From contig NZ_KE384316.1 of assembly GCF_000425145.1 (NCBI RefSeq), positions 15,405-74,214 of the forward strand: a stretch of DNA of 58,810 nucleotides. Reading direction: 5' to 3'. This document shows positions 55,576-58,810 of this stretch, piece after piece. The notes beneath the pieces are model-generated. The model saw only the letters and a list, made by a program, of their open reading frames with translations. It had not been told where the DNA came from and did no database searches. A program made the position numbers and the translations under genes. Source of the stretch: Pedobacter glucosidilyticus DSM 23534 (lineage in GTDB: Bacteria; Bacteroidota; Bacteroidia; Sphingobacteriales; Sphingobacteriaceae). Positions within the stretch are counted from its first letter, which is position 1, and every line of letters begins with the position of its first letter.

Positions 55576-56396
55576 AAATGGATGTTTTAGAAAAGAATAA
55601 AGAAAAAATCTATTGTGATGTTAGCGTAATAATACCATGTTACAACTGTTCAAGTACAATCGAAAGGTCTATAAATTCGATACTTAATCAAACTAGGTTA
55701 CCTAGAGAAGTAATTTTAGTTGACGATAAGAGTACTGATAATACCTTAGAAATTTTAAACCATCTAGCTAAAAAACACGAAGAGATACCTTTAATAATAT
55801 TATCTCTTTCTGAAAATTCTGGACCAGGTATTGCTAGGAATAGAGGTTGGAAAAGGGCTAAATATCCTTGGCTTGCATTTCTTGACGCAGATGATTTATG
55901 GCATTCTCAAAAGCTTGAGATTCAAACGAATGTTTTAGGTTTACACCCTGACGTTTATCTTTGCGGTCACAATAGTGATGTTTATTCAGAATTTCAAACA
56001 ATACCTAAAGAGATAAATTTTTCTGTTTCTTCAATTAATATCAATAAGATGTTAATATCGAATCGATTTCCAACTAGATCAGTTATGTTAAGAAAAGATT
56101 TAGATTTTAAATTCGGAGGAAAGGATGTAACAGAAGATTATCTTCTTTGGCTGCAAATTATAGCAGATGGTTATAAGGCAGTTAAGGTGGATTTGATATT
56201 AGCATATTCTTTACGTCCGGAATTTAGTAAAGGAGGCTACAGCGGTCAGTTATGGAAACATGAATTAAGAGAACTTAGAGCTTTAAGACAACTTTATTCA
56301 AGTTCTAAAATTCCCTTTTATAAATATTTCTTTTTTTTAGGATTTTCATTTATGAAGTTCTTAAGACGTCTAATCATCGCTAAATTTTTCCAATGA
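55572..56396 (+). CDS. GT2-family glycosyltransferase
   Basis: The 274-residue GT-A enzyme has DVSVIIPCYNCSSTIERSI, ILVDDKSTDNTLEIL, SENSGPGIARNRGW and the metal-binding LAFLDADDLWH. It carries VTEDYLLWLQI later, the common GT2 acceptor-side motif. The C-terminus (FFFLGFSFMKFLRRLIIAKF) is hydrophobic and basic, suited to membrane attachment. Four-base overlaps join it to both neighbours. Confidence 0.88.
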   Translation: MKMDVLEKNKEKIYCDVSVIIPCYNCSSTIERSINSILNQTRLPREVILVDDKSTDNTLEILNHLAKKHEEIPLIILSLSENSGPGIARNRGWKRAKYPWLAFLDADDLWHSQKLEIQTNVLGLHPDVYLCGHNSDVYSEFQTIPKEINFSVSSININKMLISNRFPTRSVMLRKDLDFKFGGKDVTEDYLLWLQIIADGYKAVKVDLILAYSLRPEFSKGGYSGQLWKHELRELRALRQLYSSSKIPFYKYFFFLGFSFMKFLRRLIIAKFFQ

Positions 56397-57535
56397 ATAT
56401 TTTACATATAACACCAGATTTAAATTTTGCGATAAATTTTGTTAAGCCAATTTGCATAGAACAAAAAAAATTAGGATATAAAGTTGATGTTATTAGCACT
56501 TCTGCATTTTATAATGATAAAGGTGCACAACATATAGAAAAATTGTGGAATGAAAAAAGTGGGTTTATAATAAAGCTCTTAGTTCTCAATCTAAGATTTA
56601 GAAAGTTTGAATGGAGCCTTTATTCATCATATAGAACTTATTATCGGCTACTAAAAAGTGACTACTATGATTTTATTATATTTCATACTGCTGTTGACTC
56701 TTTAATTCCAATGTTGTTAGCTAGAGTTTTCACTAAAAGCAAAAGGGTTTATTTTAATCATGGGGTATCATCCCTAGGTTACTCAGGTGTTGTAAAATAT
56801 ATTTTAAATTGTATTGAAAAAATTAACTTAAATCTTTCAGATAAAGCATTTACTATTAGCCCATCAATGCAAGCAGCGCTATCTGAAATAAATAAAAAGG
56901 TCATTTCTGTATGCATTTTACCAGGGTCAGCTTGCGGGGTAGATTTAGTTGCTAATAGTTATGATGATTTAATCGTTAAGAGGATAAGTGCCAAGAATAA
57001 ACTAAAGTTAACAAACTATAAAAAAATTGTACTATATGTGGGGAGGCCAGTAAAGCGAAAAGGTATATATGACTTAATTGAGGCTTGGATAGAAATGGAT
57101 TTAGGTGATGATTATCTTTTATTACTTGTAGGGCCTAGTGGTCAAGATCTTAGTGTGAATATTGAAAATTATTCCAATATAAGATGTGTTGGATATCAAA
57201 CCAATGTAAATGATTATTATTTAGCTTCTGATTTATTATGTGTACCATCCTATCACGAAGGCTTAGGATATATTTATTTAGAAGCAGCTGTCTGCGGTTG
57301 TATACCTATATCATCCAAAATTCCTGGGCCTACAGATTTTGTTATAGACAATATAACAGGGTTAACTGTTACTCCAAGAAATATCAAAGAAATTATAGCG
57401 AAGTTGAATTATATATTAAGCGATAATAATAAGCAAAATGAGATATCAAAAGCGACATTTAACAGTTCGAAAATTTTTGATCGAAGAGTTATAGCGCCTA
57501 AGTTAGCGAAAGAATTAATTAGTATAACAGATTGA
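56393..57535 (+). CDS. GT4-family glycosyltransferase
   Basis: The 380-residue GT-B enzyme starts NILHITPDLNFAINFVKPIC and has VYFNHGVSSLGYSG, YVGRPVKRKGIYDLIEAW and the donor motif SYHEGLGYIYLEAAVCGCIP. It is the last glycosyltransferase before ugd, which starts 17 nt downstream. Donor and acceptor cannot be told. Confidence 0.87.
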   Translation: MNILHITPDLNFAINFVKPICIEQKKLGYKVDVISTSAFYNDKGAQHIEKLWNEKSGFIIKLLVLNLRFRKFEWSLYSSYRTYYRLLKSDYYDFIIFHTAVDSLIPMLLARVFTKSKRVYFNHGVSSLGYSGVVKYILNCIEKINLNLSDKAFTISPSMQAALSEINKKVISVCILPGSACGVDLVANSYDDLIVKRISAKNKLKLTNYKKIVLYVGRPVKRKGIYDLIEAWIEMDLGDDYLLLLVGPSGQDLSVNIENYSNIRCVGYQTNVNDYYLASDLLCVPSYHEGLGYIYLEAAVCGCIPISSKIPGPTDFVIDNITGLTVTPRNIKEIIAKLNYILSDNNKQNEISKATFNSSKIFDRRVIAPKLAKELISITD

Positions 57536-57552
57536 TAATACCATTATATAAT

Positions 57553-58810
57553 ATGAAGATAGCCGTAATAGGTACCGGGTATGTAGGTTTAGTAACCGGA
57601 ACTTGTCTTGCAGAGACAGGAAACAATGTAACATGTGTTGATATTGTTGAAGAAAAGGTTCAAAAAATGAAAGAAGGCATTATGCCAATTTACGAACCTG
57701 GTTTAGATATTTTGTTCAACAGAAATATAGAACAAGGTCGTTTAAAATTCACAACTAACCTTGCAGAAGCCATTAAAGATGCTGTTATTATATTTTTAGC
57801 TTTACCAACACCTCCCGGAGGAGATGGCAGAGCCGATTTAAGCTTTGTACTTGGAGCGGCTAAAGATATAGCTGGTATTATAGATAATTATAAAGTTATC
57901 GTAACAAAATCTACCGTTCCAGTTGGTACAGCAGATAAAGTAAAAGCAGTATTTAAAGAAAATACTTTAGTAGAGGTTGATGTTGTTTCTAACCCAGAGT
58001 TTTTAAGAGAAGGGGTGGCTGTAGATGATTTTATGAAACCAGATAGGGTAGTAGTTGGTACATCAAGCGAAAAAGCTAAAGCATTAATGGAAGAGCTTTA
58101 CGCACCATATGTAAGGTCTGGTAATCCTATCATTTTTATGGACGAGCGCTCATCGGAATTAACTAAATATGCAGCAAACTCTTTCTTGGCTACCAAAATC
58201 ACTTTCATGAATGAGGTTGCTAACTTATGCGAATTAGTTGGTGCCGATGTGGATATGGTAAGAAAAGGTGTAGGTTCTGATGCTCGTATAGGTAAGAGAT
58301 TCTTATTTCCAGGAATAGGTTACGGAGGTAGCTGCTTCCCTAAAGATGTACAAGCCTTAGCTCTTTCGGCAGAAGAATATAATTATGATTTCAAGATTTT
58401 AAAATCTGTAATGGACGTAAATCAGGTACAGAAGATTAAAATCATTGAAAAAATGAAGAGCTATTACAAAGGGGATTTAAAAGGAAAGAAATTTGCTTTA
58501 TGGGGCTTAGCTTTTAAACCAGAGACTGATGATATCAGAGAAGCTCCAGCCTTGTATATTATTGATGAGTTACTAAAAGCTGGTGCTGAAGTTGTAGCTT
58601 ATGACCCAGAAGCGATGGATAATGTAGAGCGTTTGTTAGGTGATAAAATCAGCTTTGCTGAAAACCCTTATGATGCTTTACAAGATGCTGATGCTTTAGT
58701 TATAGCAACAGAATGGCAACTTTTCCGCAACCCTGATTATGAGTTGATGGAGAAAAACTTAAAGTCTAAAGTGATATTTGACGGTAGAAATCTTTATGAT
58801 TTACACAAGA
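57553..58810 (+). CDS. ugd: UDP-glucose 6-dehydrogenase, 3' end outside the window
   Basis: From the ATG at 57553 an uninterrupted frame of 419 codons runs to the window edge. Motifs: KIAVIGTGYVGLVTGTCLAE (Rossmann, 3-22), YEPGLD, TKSTVPVGTAD, SNPEFLREG, KYAANSFLATKI, the catalytic Cys261 in GYGGSCFPKD, and LWGLAFKPETDDIRE. The family is usually 430-445 residues, so only a short C-terminal tail is missing. It makes UDP-glucuronate and closes the visible polysaccharide locus. Base composition returns to the host-like pattern after the AT-rich cassette. Confidence 0.93.
   Translation, partial: MKIAVIGTGYVGLVTGTCLAETGNNVTCVDIVEEKVQKMKEGIMPIYEPGLDILFNRNIEQGRLKFTTNLAEAIKDAVIIFLALPTPPGGDGRADLSFVLGAAKDIAGIIDNYKVIVTKSTVPVGTADKVKAVFKENTLVEVDVVSNPEFLREGVAVDDFMKPDRVVVGTSSEKAKALMEELYAPYVRSGNPIIFMDERSSELTKYAANSFLATKITFMNEVANLCELVGADVDMVRKGVGSDARIGKRFLFPGIGYGGSCFPKDVQALALSAEEYNYDFKILKSVMDVNQVQKIKIIEKMKSYYKGDLKGKKFALWGLAFKPETDDIREAPALYIIDELLKAGAEVVAYDPEAMDNVERLLGDKISFAENPYDALQDADALVIATEWQLFRNPDYELMEKNLKSKVIFDGRNLYDLHK

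Overview
The window looks like chromosomal DNA from a low-GC Bacteroidota bacterium, most likely a Sphingobacteriaceae (Pedobacter-like) organism. Reasons: families largely confined to that phylum (DUF2480, DUF3109, a TonB receptor with an N-terminal carboxypeptidase-regulatory-like domain), Bacteroidota-type promoters (TTTG, about 17-21 nt, then TAnnTTTG), almost no Shine-Dalgarno sequences, and several TTG starts. The exact genus is inference. I saw no tRNA, rRNA, CRISPR array or transposase gene.

Layout. 1-839 is a gene-free repeat cluster. 840-3911 holds a lipoprotein, a CLC-type transporter with fluoride-exporter hallmarks, and ilvE. 4016-8340 (minus) is an iron/metal-uptake operon: TonB receptor, PepSY membrane protein, DUF4198 periplasmic protein, with a Fur-like box at its promoter. 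8419-12398 (minus) is a first polysaccharide assembly set (flippase, Wzz, ligase/polymerase), divergent from 12495-18518 (two glycosyltransferases, rnhB, gcvT, comB, a YjjG-type HAD phosphatase, DinB-like protein). 18519-19954 is a second gene-free repeat cluster, an inverted relative of 1-700. 20070-30045 is mostly envelope and housekeeping genes: LpxH-like phosphoesterase, glycosyltransferase, purQ, coaX, a beta-barrel, lptC, a PpiD/SurA-like chaperone, DUF2480 and DUF3108.

30097-58810 is a large surface-polysaccharide locus. It begins with a UDP-sugar dehydrogenase, aminotransferase and acetyltransferase (WbpO/E/D-like), then rfbA and gmd, with gmd bracketed by two direct repeats. Next come a Wza-like export protein with six SLBB repeats and a nonulosonic-acid (legionaminic-type) operon: legB, legC, neuD/legH, neuB/legI, neuC/legG, a ptmE-like nucleotidyltransferase, and legF/neuA. 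That operon is interrupted by a tightly overlapping AlbA_2/ATPase/HTH regulator gene. A second Wzz follows, then an AT-rich cassette of glycosyltransferases, flippase and EpsG-like polymerase, and ugd, which runs off the end.

Together the polysaccharide genes could make activated sugars (acidic UDP-sugars, a GDP-deoxy-sugar precursor, a dTDP-sugar precursor, a CMP-nonulosonate), build a repeat unit, flip and polymerise it, and export it. The most unexpected signal lies in the non-coding stretches: a family of dispersed composite elements whose central AT-rich hairpin (ACTTTTT / AAAAAGT) keeps its pairing while its outer bases change.
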